A stretch of 13,444 nt of DNA from an uncultured bacterium (GTDB lineage Bacteria > Planctomycetota > Planctomycetia > Pirellulales > UBA1268). Within the stretch, counting starts at the first letter, position 1. Each line of letters opens with the position of its first letter. Position numbers and translations under genes: made by a program. The DNA lies in NCBI GenBank assembly GCA_937959175.1, contig CALGAS010000179.1:1-13444 (forward strand), in the 5' to 3' direction. Shown here piece by piece: positions 1 to 7,210 of this stretch. The notes under the pieces are model-generated. The model did no database searches and had not been told where the DNA came from. It was given only the letters and a program-made list of their open reading frames with translations.

Positions 1-56
1 GCCGGGATGGCCCAACGGCCCGCCGTCCCCCCGGCTCGCGCCGGGGGGCTTTTATT
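1..56 (+). repeat. Hairpin repeat copy A, terminator-like
   Basis: Positions 27-35 (six C then GGC) pair perfectly with 40-48 (GCC then six G) around a TCGC loop. The right arm is followed by CTTTTATT, so on the plus strand this has the form of an intrinsic terminator for a gene left of the window. The flanking bases 1-26 are not random: the reverse complement of 1-49 recurs with few mismatches at about 11964-12010, and in part at 12091-12130. It is therefore a dispersed element about 50 nt long, not just a private terminator. Terminator function is inferred; the repeat itself is directly visible. Confidence 0.8.
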
Positions 57-85
57 GCGTCAACGCGCGCTGCAAACGGAACACG

Positions 86-120
86 GGCTCACCCCGAGCC
101 TGCACGAGGTGAACCTCACC
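86..120 (-). terminator. Two small hairpins downstream of queC
   Basis: GGCTC (86-90) pairs with GAGCC (96-100) around ACCCC. GGTGA (108-112) pairs with TCACC (116-120) around ACC, and this second stem overlaps the queC stop codon. They lie just where queC transcription should end on the minus strand, but neither has a clear U-tract, so intrinsic termination is doubtful. Confidence 0.25.
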
Positions 121-856
121 TTACACCCCGCGGATCGACGAGGCCGGCAGCGGCGAAGCCGGCAGCTCGGAGGCGACAGGAGTCGCAGTCGCCGCAGGGC
201 CGACCGGCGGGCCCGGGGTCGTAGCAGCTGGTCGTCAGTCCGTAGTCGAGGCCGAGCGAGTGGCCGAGCCGGATGATCTCGGCCTTCGAGAGCGAGACCA
301 GCGGGGCGAGGATCCGGGGGGCGCGGCCCTCGACGCCGGCCTTGGTGGCGAGGCGGGCAAGAGCCTGAAAGGCCTCGAGATACTCCGGTCGGCAGTCGGG
401 ATAGCCGCTGTAGTCGATCGCGTTGACGCCGAGCACGATCGCGGCGGCCTCCCTGGTCTCGGCGAGGGCGAGGGCCAGCGAAAGAAAGACCGTGTTGCGG
501 GCCGGCACATAGGTCGCGGGGATGCCGGCGGCCATCTCGGTGTCGCTGCGGCCCTTGGGGACCGTCGCGGCGGGATCGACCAGGGCACTGCCGCCAAAGG
601 CGGCCAGGTCGACCTCGAGGACGACGTGGTCGGTGATCCCCAGAGCGGCTGCCACCTCGCGGGCGGCGGCCAGTTCGACGGCGTGCCGCTGGCCGTAGGC
701 GATCGAGAGGGCGGAGAGTGAGTATCCCTCGGCTTTCGCCCAGGCGGCGGCGGTGGCGGAATCGAGGCCGCCGGAGAGGAGCAGGACCGCCCGGGGCGGC
801 TCGGTCGCGTCCTGGTCGGAAGCGAGGGGGCTGGCTATCGTCGAAGCGTTTTCCAT
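116..856 (-). CDS. queC: 7-cyano-7-deazaguanine synthase QueC
   Basis: Makes preQ0 from 7-carboxy-7-deazaguanine, ammonia and ATP in the cytoplasm, for queuosine tRNA modification. The 246-residue product has the PP-loop ATPase signature SGGLDS at residues 28-33, the family block YVPARNTVFLSLALA at 116-130, and the segment NAIDYSGYPDCRPEY at 145-159. The C-terminal zinc site has C211, C221, C224 and C227. Length is close to the usual 220-240 residues. I chose the ATG at 856 because homology begins around residue 22. The frame stays open upstream to 1237, but that part is antisense to queF and carries no QueC homology. It is divergent to queF, with start codons 18 nt apart. Identity is secure; the exact start is less so. 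Confidence 0.95.
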   Translation of the reverse strand: MENASTIASPLASDQDATEPPRAVLLLSGGLDSATAAAWAKAEGYSLSALSIAYGQRHAVELAAAREVAAALGITDHVVLEVDLAAFGGSALVDPAATVPKGRSDTEMAAGIPATYVPARNTVFLSLALALAETREAAAIVLGVNAIDYSGYPDCRPEYLEAFQALARLATKAGVEGRAPRILAPLVSLSKAEIIRLGHSLGLDYGLTTSCYDPGPAGRPCGDCDSCRLRAAGFAAAGLVDPRGVR

Positions 857-874
857 GGCAGACTCTCGAAGATC

Positions 875-1255
875 ATGACACACAAGCCACCATCCCGCGA
901 CCAGCTCGAGACCTTTCCCAACCAGTTCCCGGGCCGCGACTTCACGATCGAGCATATCTGCCCGGAGTTCACGAGCGTCTGCCCGAAGACCGGCCAGCCC
1001 GACTTCGGCTCGCTGACGCTGCGGTACGTGCCCGACCAAACCTGCGTCGAGCTCAAGAGCCTCAAGCTCTACCTGCAGGCCTTCCGCAACGAGGGCATCT
1101 TCTACGAGCACGTCACCAACCGGATCGCCGACGACCTTGTGGCGGTGATCAAGCCGCGGCGGCTGACGCTGCTGGCGGAGTTCACGCCCCGCGGCGGAAT
1201 CCGCTCCCGGATCGCCGTCTCGCACGGCGGCGACCATCTCGCGCCGGTTCCCTGA
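875..1255 (+). CDS. queF: NADPH-dependent 7-cyano-7-deazaguanine reductase QueF (short type)
   Basis: Reduces the nitrile of preQ0 to the amine preQ1, the step after QueC, and belongs to the tunnelling-fold superfamily. The 126-residue product has CPEFTSVCPKTGQPDFG at 29-45. It holds the thioimide-forming cysteine C36 and the proton-donor aspartate D43 (equivalents of B. subtilis C55 and D62). The QueF signature ELKSLKLY is at 59-66. The segment GIFYEHVTN (74-82) keeps the substrate-binding glutamate E78, but a tyrosine (Y77) stands where the B. subtilis enzyme has histidine; this is probably a normal family variant. The length fits the one-domain type. Its 5' end sits 18 nt from divergent queC, so its promoter must lie inside queC. 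The next gene starts 35 nt downstream. Confidence 0.95.
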   Translation: MTHKPPSRDQLETFPNQFPGRDFTIEHICPEFTSVCPKTGQPDFGSLTLRYVPDQTCVELKSLKLYLQAFRNEGIFYEHVTNRIADDLVAVIKPRRLTLLAEFTPRGGIRSRIAVSHGGDHLAPVP

Positions 1256-1290
1256 CCGCCGCGACCCGCCAGCCCTCGAGGAGCCACCCG

Positions 1291-2301
1291 ATGCCCGCTT
1301 CGCACGTCTTGCTTTCCGCCCTGGCCGACGAGGCCGCCTTCCAACTCACCGCCGTCGAGCAGTTTTCCGCTCTGGCGGCGCTCGGCCTCGAGTACTACTC
1401 GCTGCGAAACATCGACGTCGGCAAGGGCATCAAAAACGTGATGAAGCTCACACTCCGTGAGATTCAGAAGGTCCGCCACCTCGAGGATGAGTACGGTCTC
1501 AATGTCGCCTCGATCGCCTCGCCGATCGGGAAGGTGAAGCTGGTCGACAAGCCCGACGGCACGACCAATGCCTACGTGCCCTTCAAGCGATACCTCGCCA
1601 AGGATGTGGCCCGGGCCTGCGAGCTGGCCCACGCCTTCGAGACCAAGCTGATCCGCGGCTTTTCGTTCTATCCGCCCCGCGACGCCGACCCGGCCGACCA
1701 CCTCGAGCAGGCCGTCGATCAGATCGGCCAGATCGCCGAGGCCTGCCACCGCTCCGATTTGACCTTCGGGCTGGAGGTCGAGGCGAATCTCGTCGGCCGC
1801 ACCGGCCAGCTGCTCGCCGAGATCCACCGGCGGGTCAACCATCCGGGGCTCGTCCTCGTCTTTGACGCGGCCAACCTGATCGTCCAAGGCTTCTCGACCG
1901 TTGATGTCTGGAAGCAGTGGCAGGCGATGAAGCCCGGTCTCGGCTGGATCCACATCAAGGACTACCGCAAGGTGAAGGCGTCGGCCCGCGGCCGGCACGT
2001 CGAAGAGGACCAGCTGGCCAACTTCGTGCCGGCCGACATCGGCGCCGGCGGCCACGACAAGATCCTCGCCGACCTGCGGACGATGCTCCCCGCCCTGACC
2101 CGCAAGCTCAAGCGGCGGGGAATCCCCGGCGTCTTCGTCGACCTCGAGCCCCATGTCCGTGGCGGCGGCCAGTTCGGCGGGACGAGCGGCCCCGACGGGA
2201 TGGGAATCGCCCTCCGCGGACTCTGCCGCGTGCTCGATCGCAACAAGGTAGGCTATCACCTGCGAGACTTCGACGACCTCCTGGCCGCCCGCGGGCTATG
2301 A
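1291..2301 (+). CDS. Sugar phosphate isomerase/epimerase-like TIM-barrel protein
   Basis: This 336-residue cytoplasmic protein resembles the xylose isomerase-like TIM barrel (AP endonuclease 2) superfamily. Candidate metal ligands sit at the ends of predicted strands: GLEVEANLVG (E162 or E164), FDAANLI (D192), WIHIKDY (H221) and VDLEPHVRGGG (E286). That pattern of E, D, H and E matches divalent-metal epimerases and isomerases of the superfamily. There is no signal peptide. GAGGAG at 1278-1283, 7 nt before the ATG, fixes the start. The frame is open upstream to 718 only as a shadow of queF and antisense queC. It lies 35 nt after queF and 32 nt before the radical SAM gene. The substrate cannot be told from sequence, and nothing ties it to queuosine. 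Confidence 0.8.
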   Translation: MPASHVLLSALADEAAFQLTAVEQFSALAALGLEYYSLRNIDVGKGIKNVMKLTLREIQKVRHLEDEYGLNVASIASPIGKVKLVDKPDGTTNAYVPFKRYLAKDVARACELAHAFETKLIRGFSFYPPRDADPADHLEQAVDQIGQIAEACHRSDLTFGLEVEANLVGRTGQLLAEIHRRVNHPGLVLVFDAANLIVQGFSTVDVWKQWQAMKPGLGWIHIKDYRKVKASARGRHVEEDQLANFVPADIGAGGHDKILADLRTMLPALTRKLKRRGIPGVFVDLEPHVRGGGQFGGTSGPDGMGIALRGLCRVLDRNKVGYHLRDFDDLLAARGL

Positions 2302-2332
2302 CGCGTCCGGGCGTTGCCCGAGCGAGCCCACG

Positions 2333-3622
2333 ATGAGCGACACGACCGAACCTGGCAGTTATTTCGTCGCCAACTACCCGCCCTTCTCGCGGTGGTCGGC
2401 CGAGGCCGTGCCCGACGTGCTCGCCGCCTTCGACCGGCCTGCCGCCGAGGCGGCCCTCGGGCTCTACCTCCACATCCCCTTCTGCCGGAAGCGGTGCAAG
2501 TTCTGCTACTTCCGGGTCTACACCGACGTCGCCGCGACCGACGTCGAGCGCTATTCGCAGGCCCTCGCCCGCGAGGCAGCCCTGGCCGCCGCCCGGCCGG
2601 CGGTGGCGGGCCGCCCGCTGCGATACGTCTACTTTGGCGGCGGGACACCCTCGTTTCTCTCGGTCAGGCAGCTCGAGCGGCTCGTCGCCGGGCTCCACGA
2701 GAGCTTCGGCTGGGACGATGCCGAGGAGGTGACCTTCGAGTGCGAGCCGGGCACCCTCTCGGAGCCGAAGATCAAGGCGCTCAAGGCCCTCGGCGTGACC
2801 CGGCTCTCGCTGGGCGTTGAAAACTTCGACGACGCGATTCTCGAGGCCAACGGCCGGGCCCACCTCTCGGCCGAGATCGGCAAGGCCTGGGACTGGATCA
2901 CCGCCGCCGGCTTTCCCAACGTCAACGTCGACCTGATCGCCGGGATGGTCGGGGAGACCTTCGACTCGTGGCAGCAGACGGTCGAGAAGACGCTCGCCCT
3001 CGAGCCCGACAGCGTCACGATCTACCAGATGGAGCTCCCCTTCAACACGGTCTTTGTGCGGGCGGCCAAGGATGGCGGCGAGACGGTGCCGGTGGCCGAC
3101 TGGCCGACCAAGCGGGCCTGGGTCGACTGGGCCTTCAACCGGTTCACCGAGCGGGGCTACGCCGTCTCCAGTGGCTACACCCTCGTTCGCGACGCCGGCC
3201 GGGTCCACTTCAAGTATCGCGACATGCTCTGGGAGGGCAGCGATCTGGTGGCCCTCGGCGTGGCGAGCTTCGGGCACCTCTCCGGCGTCCACTATCAAAA
3301 CGAGCCCCACTGGGATCCCTACCTGGAGGCGGTCGAGGGGGGCCGGCTGCCGATCGCCCGCGGTCTGGCACTCGCGGCACGGGAACTGCTGATCCGGGAG
3401 CTCGTGCTCCAGCTCAAGCGGGGCCGGCTCGACGCGGCCCGCCTGCACGCGAAATACGGCATCGACCCGCTGGCCGAATGGCGGCCGCAGTGGGAATCGC
3501 TCCGCGAGGCCGGTCACCTCGAGCGGCTCGAGCCCGATCCGGTGCTCACCCGCCAGGGCCTGCTGCAGGTCGACTCGCTGCTTCCGGCGTTCTTCGAGGG
3601 CCCGGCCGGGGTTTCGCCCTGA
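2333..3622 (+). CDS. HemW/HemN-like radical SAM protein
   Basis: A 429-residue member of the coproporphyrinogen III oxidase-like radical SAM family. YLHIPFCRKRCKFCYF (45-60) holds the CX3CX2C cluster ligands C51, C55 and C58. YFGGGTPSFLS (100-110) is the SAM-binding glycine motif. The fourth cysteine found in true HemN (CX3CX2CXC) is absent, because F60 follows C58 by two, so HemN oxidase activity is unlikely. The HemW heme-binding motif HNXXYW is not clean either: the matching region reads VHFKYRDMLWEGSDLVALG (291-309). A distinct subfamily, perhaps in heme or tetrapyrrole handling, is more likely than hemW itself. A C-terminal winged-helix-like part follows residue 345. The start lies 31 nt after the previous stop and has no strong ribosome site. 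Confidence 0.8.
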   Translation: MSDTTEPGSYFVANYPPFSRWSAEAVPDVLAAFDRPAAEAALGLYLHIPFCRKRCKFCYFRVYTDVAATDVERYSQALAREAALAAARPAVAGRPLRYVYFGGGTPSFLSVRQLERLVAGLHESFGWDDAEEVTFECEPGTLSEPKIKALKALGVTRLSLGVENFDDAILEANGRAHLSAEIGKAWDWITAAGFPNVNVDLIAGMVGETFDSWQQTVEKTLALEPDSVTIYQMELPFNTVFVRAAKDGGETVPVADWPTKRAWVDWAFNRFTERGYAVSSGYTLVRDAGRVHFKYRDMLWEGSDLVALGVASFGHLSGVHYQNEPHWDPYLEAVEGGRLPIARGLALAARELLIRELVLQLKRGRLDAARLHAKYGIDPLAEWRPQWESLREAGHLERLEPDPVLTRQGLLQVDSLLPAFFEGPAGVSP

Positions 3623-3688
3623 CGCCGCGGTTCCCGCTGATCCCGGCCGTTTGGTAGCCTCCGCGAGCCGGATCGGTTACGAATCGGC

Positions 3689-3732
3689 TGAAAAAACGGT
3701 TTTCATAAGAGATGCGGCACTGCGGCGTGCCG
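3689..3732 (+). promoter_or_regulatory. A/T-rich hairpin and control region before the prenyl synthase
   Basis: In the 138-nt gap after the radical SAM gene, TGAAAA (3689-3694) pairs with TTTTCA (3700-3705) around AACGG. A second stem, CGGCAC (3715-3720) with GTGCCG (3727-3732), follows. This is the only A/T-rich patch nearby. It overlaps CATAAG (3704-3709), a weak -10-like match with no good -35 box. It may hold the promoter of the prenyl synthase operon or the end of the preceding transcript. Low certainty. Confidence 0.3.
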
Positions 3733-3760
3733 GCAGTTTCGGGTCTCGTCGAGGACGTTC

Positions 3761-5572
3761 GTGCATCATTCAGCCTTGCCTGCCGCGGCGGATTCGGCCG
3801 CTGAGCAACTTCTCTCCTGCCCGGACTCCAAGCAGCTTCGGGCGCGGCTGCGGGCGATGGCTGCCGACCTGGTCGCTTCCTGGCGGGCGGGCGGAACTCC
3901 GGCCACGGCCCGCTCCCGGGCCGGTCTCCGGGAGCAGGCAGCGCGACTGGTCGAACGGGCCGGGGCTCGGGCCGACCACATCGGCTGGACGATGGTCACG
4001 ATCGTCTCGGAGTTCTGGCGGGGTCGCCTGGCCAGCGGCCCCTCCGGCCGCCGGCTGCTGCTCCTGCCCGATTGTCCCGTGGGGGACTCCGAAGCCGTGG
4101 CAGGATCGGGCATCCCCGCCACCTGCGGCCCCGGCTGCGGGATCGCCACCATCTGGGCGGCGGCCCGCGATAGCGGCTGGACGGTCGAATCGACGTCGCG
4201 GGCGGTCTCCGCGATCGGCTCGCTGCTGGCCGGCCAGTACGACGGCATCCTCGGTGTCGCCAGGCTGCGGGATCTCGAGAAGGCGTTTGGGATGTTGCCC
4301 GCCTTTGCCCTGCCGGTCGCCGCCGTTCCCTACGAGCCGCTGCCGGCCGGCCCCGCCGCCGGCGCCCGCTGTGCCGAAGCCCTGACGGCCGAGGCGATCG
4401 ATGTGGAATGGGTGCTCGGCCTGCTGGGTGTCGCCGGCAGCGAACCGGCAGCGGTGGAAGACCACCTGCCGCTGCTCCGCGAGGCGGCCGAGATGTTCAC
4501 GCCTGAATCGCTGGCGGCCATGTCGGCCAGCCTCGGGCTCGAGGGGCTGTTGGGCGACGGCCGGGCCGGAGTGCCTGACGACGTGCCGCCGGTCGACGCA
4601 GCGGCGGCCCTGTCGGCCGACTTCCTCGCCAGGGGAGGCAAGTTCCTCCGGCCGTTTGTGACGCTGGCCGCCTACGACGCCGTCGCTGCCGACGCTGCCG
4701 GTCAGGAGGCCGCCGATGCGCAGACGGCCACGCGGGAAGCCGTCCGGGCCGCTGCAGTAGCGATCGAAATCTTCCACAAGGCATCACTCGTCCACGACGA
4801 CATCGAAGACGACGACGCGATGCGGTACGGCCGGTCAACGCTCCATGTCGAGCGGGGCATTCCGTCGGCGCTCAACGCCGGTGACTACCTGCTGGGCGCC
4901 GGCTATCGGATCGTGACGGCCCTCCCGGGCCTTCGTCCGCAGATGATGGCCGATCTCGTCGGCATTCTTGCCGATGCCCACGTGCGGCTGGCAAAAGGAC
5001 AGGGTGCCGAACTCTGGTGGCGAGACGCGGCCGACCGCGGTCTCGCCCCGGCAGACGCCTTGGCCATCTACGGCCTCAAGACATCCCCCGCCTTCGAGGC
5101 GGCCGTCGCGATGGGCATCCGTCTGGCGGGCCTGCAGCCTGCCGCCGCCGCCGCGATCGATCGCTACGCGCTCCACGTTGGAACCGGCTTCCAAGTGCTC
5201 AACGACCTCAAGGACTGGGGCGGCGATTTGGAAAACGATCGCCGGGCCGCGGGTGATCTCCTCGGCGGGCGTCCGACCCTGCTCTGGGCCCTGGCCCTCG
5301 AGGGCTTGCCCGCCCCCGACGGCCAGCGGCTTCGTTCCCTTGCCGCCAAGGCCCGCAGCCCCGCCACCCCGGACGCCCGCGTGGGCGAGCTTCTCGCCGA
5401 GGCCCGCGGCCTCTACGAGCGGGCCGGCGTGATCGAGCGGGCGCTCGCCGTGGCGGCTGAGCAGCGGCGGCTGGCTGCGGAGGCGGTCGCCGGCTGCCAG
5501 CAGCGGCGGCTCCGCGAGGTGCTAGAGTTTCTTCTTGATCTGGCCGTGCCTGAGGCGCCAGCCTGCCCATGA
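3761..5572 (+). CDS. DUF116-like domain fused to polyprenyl diphosphate synthase
   Basis: This 603-residue protein has two parts. Residues about 95-192 resemble DUF116: RRLLLLPDCP (97-106), cysteines C105, C122 and C126, then a QYDGILGVA block (159-167) and LPVAAVPYE (184-192). Residues about 280-595 are an all-alpha trans-prenyltransferase that joins isopentenyl diphosphate to an allylic diphosphate. It has GGKFLRP (292-298), the first aspartate-rich motif DDIED (346-350) and a second motif NDLKD (481-485). The second motif has N where most family members have D, and GGKFLRP has F where R is usual. Chain length cannot be predicted. The start is GTG, supported by GAGGA at 3751-3755, 5 nt upstream. 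Its stop overlaps the next ATG, so the two are translationally coupled. The product may feed quinone, carotenoid or hopanoid synthesis. Confidence 0.85.
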   Translation: MHHSALPAAADSAAEQLLSCPDSKQLRARLRAMAADLVASWRAGGTPATARSRAGLREQAARLVERAGARADHIGWTMVTIVSEFWRGRLASGPSGRRLLLLPDCPVGDSEAVAGSGIPATCGPGCGIATIWAAARDSGWTVESTSRAVSAIGSLLAGQYDGILGVARLRDLEKAFGMLPAFALPVAAVPYEPLPAGPAAGARCAEALTAEAIDVEWVLGLLGVAGSEPAAVEDHLPLLREAAEMFTPESLAAMSASLGLEGLLGDGRAGVPDDVPPVDAAAALSADFLARGGKFLRPFVTLAAYDAVAADAAGQEAADAQTATREAVRAAAVAIEIFHKASLVHDDIEDDDAMRYGRSTLHVERGIPSALNAGDYLLGAGYRIVTALPGLRPQMMADLVGILADAHVRLAKGQGAELWWRDAADRGLAPADALAIYGLKTSPAFEAAVAMGIRLAGLQPAAAAAIDRYALHVGTGFQVLNDLKDWGGDLENDRRAAGDLLGGRPTLLWALALEGLPAPDGQRLRSLAAKARSPATPDARVGELLAEARGLYERAGVIERALAVAAEQRRLAAEAVAGCQQRRLREVLEFLLDLAVPEAPACP

Positions 5573-6153
5573 GTCGCGAGCCAGATGGAGCCGCCGTCGA
5601 CCGGGCGAGAGACCTGGTCGGCTTCTTCCATCCGTCGGAGGCCGGCTTTGGCGCGATGGCGGCGGTCGCGGCCGCCGACCTTCCGGCCGCTGCCCGAGCC
5701 TTGCTTGACCATCACAACCACATGACGGTCGCCATGGAGCGGTTTCACGGCGGCCCGGTGGGGCTCGAGGTGCTCCACCGTCGTGAAGACGCCGCCGGTC
5801 GGTACGCCCGCGAGATTCTGCTGACCCGGCCCGACCCGCGGGGCGGCGGCAGCCGGTCTGTCCAATACGGGATCGTTCGGATCGATCTCGGTCGCCTCGC
5901 TCCCGCGGAGTCGGAGGCGGTCCGCAGTGAATCGATCCCGCTGGGTCGCATCCTCCTTTCGGCCGGCCTGATGACGGACGTTCATCATGTCGCGCTGCTT
6001 CGCATCGCTCCCGGTCCTCAACTGGGGCAGTGCTTCGCAGCCGCGGCGCCGGAGACCTTTGGGCGGGTCGCGGAGATCGGGCTCGATGGCGTGCCTGCGA
6101 TCGAACTGCTGGAGATTCTCGCCCCGGACAGCTGGCGGAACGGGGCCGCGTAG
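5569..6153 (+). CDS. Chorismate lyase-like (UbiC-fold) protein
   Basis: A 194-residue protein that fits the chorismate lyase/DUF98 fold, whose founding enzyme converts chorismate to 4-hydroxybenzoate and pyruvate. Family landmarks appear in order: YAREILL (79-85, with the chorismate-binding arginine R81), YGIVRIDL (100-107), IPLGRILL (123-130), FGRVAEIGLDGVPAIELLEILAP (164-186; E182 matches the C-terminal glutamate of UbiC). The segment LLDHHNHMTVAMERFHGGPV (45-64) precedes them. There is no signal peptide or membrane segment. The ATG overlaps the stop of the prenyl synthase (ATGA), so the two products are probably made in a fixed ratio. True lyase activity is inferred from fold and residues; a divergent chorismate- or hydroxybenzoate-binding role is possible. 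Confidence 0.7.
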   Translation: MSREPDGAAVDRARDLVGFFHPSEAGFGAMAAVAAADLPAAARALLDHHNHMTVAMERFHGGPVGLEVLHRREDAAGRYAREILLTRPDPRGGGSRSVQYGIVRIDLGRLAPAESEAVRSESIPLGRILLSAGLMTDVHHVALLRIAPGPQLGQCFAAAAPETFGRVAEIGLDGVPAIELLEILAPDSWRNGAA

Positions 6154-6170
6154 CCTGAAGGGGCTTCGGG
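6154..6170 (+). terminator. Hairpin directly after the UbiC-like gene
   Basis: CCTGAAG (6154-6160) pairs with CTTCGGG (6164-6170), with one G-U pair, around GGG, starting at the base after the stop codon. No T-run follows directly; the nearest is TTTT near 6183. It is a weak terminator candidate. Confidence 0.3.
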
Positions 6171-6574
6171 GGCGGACGGGGATTTTGGCCCGGTTCGGAG
6201 GATGCGCGCAAGGGCTTGCCGTTGCGGCAGTTACGGCGGGCAGGTCGATATTGACTCGCTGCGCAAGCCATCTGTAGAGTTGGGTTGTCTGGCAAGGATG
6301 GTCCGCAGGGACGCGGTCGGAGGTGAGGGCAACCCCTTTCCTCCCCTGCCCCGCCCCGCTGCCCGCCCTGGCCGGCGAGAGTTCCCTTGGTACCGGGAAC
6401 GAACGCGGTTGTGTCGCGTCGGCATGGAGTCCGGCGGGCTGCCGCGGTCGGGTACCTGGGAGATCGATTCGTGGCAAGGAAGCCTAGGCGTTTCGGGGTC
6501 GCTTCTCTGGTGAAGCTGCTTCGAGCGTCGTATTGACTAGCTGCACCACGGCTAGGGAGAGGGTGGTAAGGCAC
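6171..6574 (+). other. Long leader/intergenic region before the response regulator
   Basis: No convincing gene lies here; the short open frames look like composition artefacts. Besides the promoter candidate at 6251-6280 it holds a perfect inverted repeat: GTTCCC (6381-6386) and GGGAAC (6395-6400) around TTGGTACC, whose GGTACC core is itself a palindrome. GGTACC followed by GGGA-like bases recurs at 6451-6460. A pyrimidine-rich tract covers roughly 6330-6375. The inverted repeat could be an operator, for instance for autoregulation by the adjacent HTH protein, or a stem in a 5' leader RNA. Neither role is shown by sequence alone. Confidence 0.5.
6251..6280 (+). promoter_or_regulatory. Sigma-70-like promoter candidate for the response regulator
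   Basis: TTGACT (6251-6256) matches five of six -35 consensus bases. TAGAGT (6275-6280) matches four of six -10 bases, with an 18-nt spacer. It is the best promoter-like match I see in the 421-nt gap before the regulator gene. It would give a leader of roughly 290 nt. A second TTGACT at 6533-6538 has no suitable -10 box. Confidence 0.45.
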
Positions 6575-7168
6575 ATGCAAAAGACCGTGTATACGACGGG
6601 CGAAGCGGCCAAGATCTGCAAGGTCAGCCAGCAGACGATCATTCGCTGCTTCGATTCCGGACAGTTGAAGGGGTTCCGCGTGCCGGGCAGCCGGTTCCGG
6701 CGGATTCCGCGAGACCAGTTGTTCCTGTTCATGCGGGACAACGGCATTCCGACCGACGCCCTCGAGAGCGGCCGGCGGAAGATTCTCGTCGTCGACGACG
6801 ACCAGGATCTCGTCGAGCTGATCACCGACGTCCTCGAGCGGGATGGCCGCTTCGAGACCCGCAGCGTCAATAACGGCTTCGACGCCGGCATGATGGTCAA
6901 GGACTACCGTCCCGACCTGATCGTGCTCGACGTGATGCTGCCCGACATCAACGGCAAAGAGGTCTGCCAGCGTGTCCGCAGCGACTCCACGATGGACGAG
7001 GTGCGGATCATCTGCATCTCGGGCATGTGCGAGCCCGACAAGATCGAAGACCTCAAGGCCTCCGGCGCCAACGAGTTCCTCCAGAAGCCCTTCGAGGCCG
7101 AGGTGCTCGTCGACCGAATCTGCGGGCTGCTCGACATCGAGTCGGGCGTCGCCGGCTCCGGCTCCTGA
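6575..7168 (+). CDS. Response regulator: excisionase/MerR-like HTH followed by receiver domain
   Basis: A 197-residue DNA-binding response regulator with reversed domain order. Residues 5-50 form an excisionase-type winged HTH (YTTGEAAKICKVSQQTIIRC, then GFRVPGSRFRRIPRDQL). Residues 68-187 form a receiver domain with the acidic pair D74 and D75 in LVVDDDQD, phospho-acceptor D119 in LIVLDVMLPDINGKEV, S149 in ICISG, and K171 in QKPFE. All receiver residues needed for phosphorylation are present. I chose the ATG at 6575 over a TTG at 6533 because the HTH homology starts there and GGTGG (6562-6566) lies 8 nt upstream. It is followed 102 nt later by a histidine kinase, its likely partner. Targets are unknown; the hopanoid genes downstream are one guess. 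Confidence 0.9.
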   Translation: MQKTVYTTGEAAKICKVSQQTIIRCFDSGQLKGFRVPGSRFRRIPRDQLFLFMRDNGIPTDALESGRRKILVVDDDQDLVELITDVLERDGRFETRSVNNGFDAGMMVKDYRPDLIVLDVMLPDINGKEVCQRVRSDSTMDEVRIICISGMCEPDKIEDLKASGANEFLQKPFEAEVLVDRICGLLDIESGVAGSGS

Positions 7169-7210
7169 CCATCCGCCGCCGCCGGCTGGTGGCTGCCAGA
7201 AACGTGCTAC

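Noticed and set aside
857..874. A preQ1 riboswitch ahead of queF or queC
   Set aside because: The 18-nt gap is too short to hold one, and none would fit without overlapping coding sequence.
857..1237. N-terminal extension of queC by 127 residues
   Set aside because: It is antisense to queF, carries no PP-loop protein homology, and would make QueC far longer than the family.
718..1290. Upstream extension of the TIM-barrel gene
   Set aside because: The region is occupied by queF in another frame, and a GAGGAG site directly precedes the ATG at 1291.
2108..3517. Minus-strand frame of 469 codons
   Set aside because: It is a shadow of the radical SAM gene, whose motifs are clear on the plus strand.
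6202..6513. 103-codon frame in the regulator leader
   Set aside because: No ribosome site, no recognisable protein features, and composition of translated non-coding DNA.
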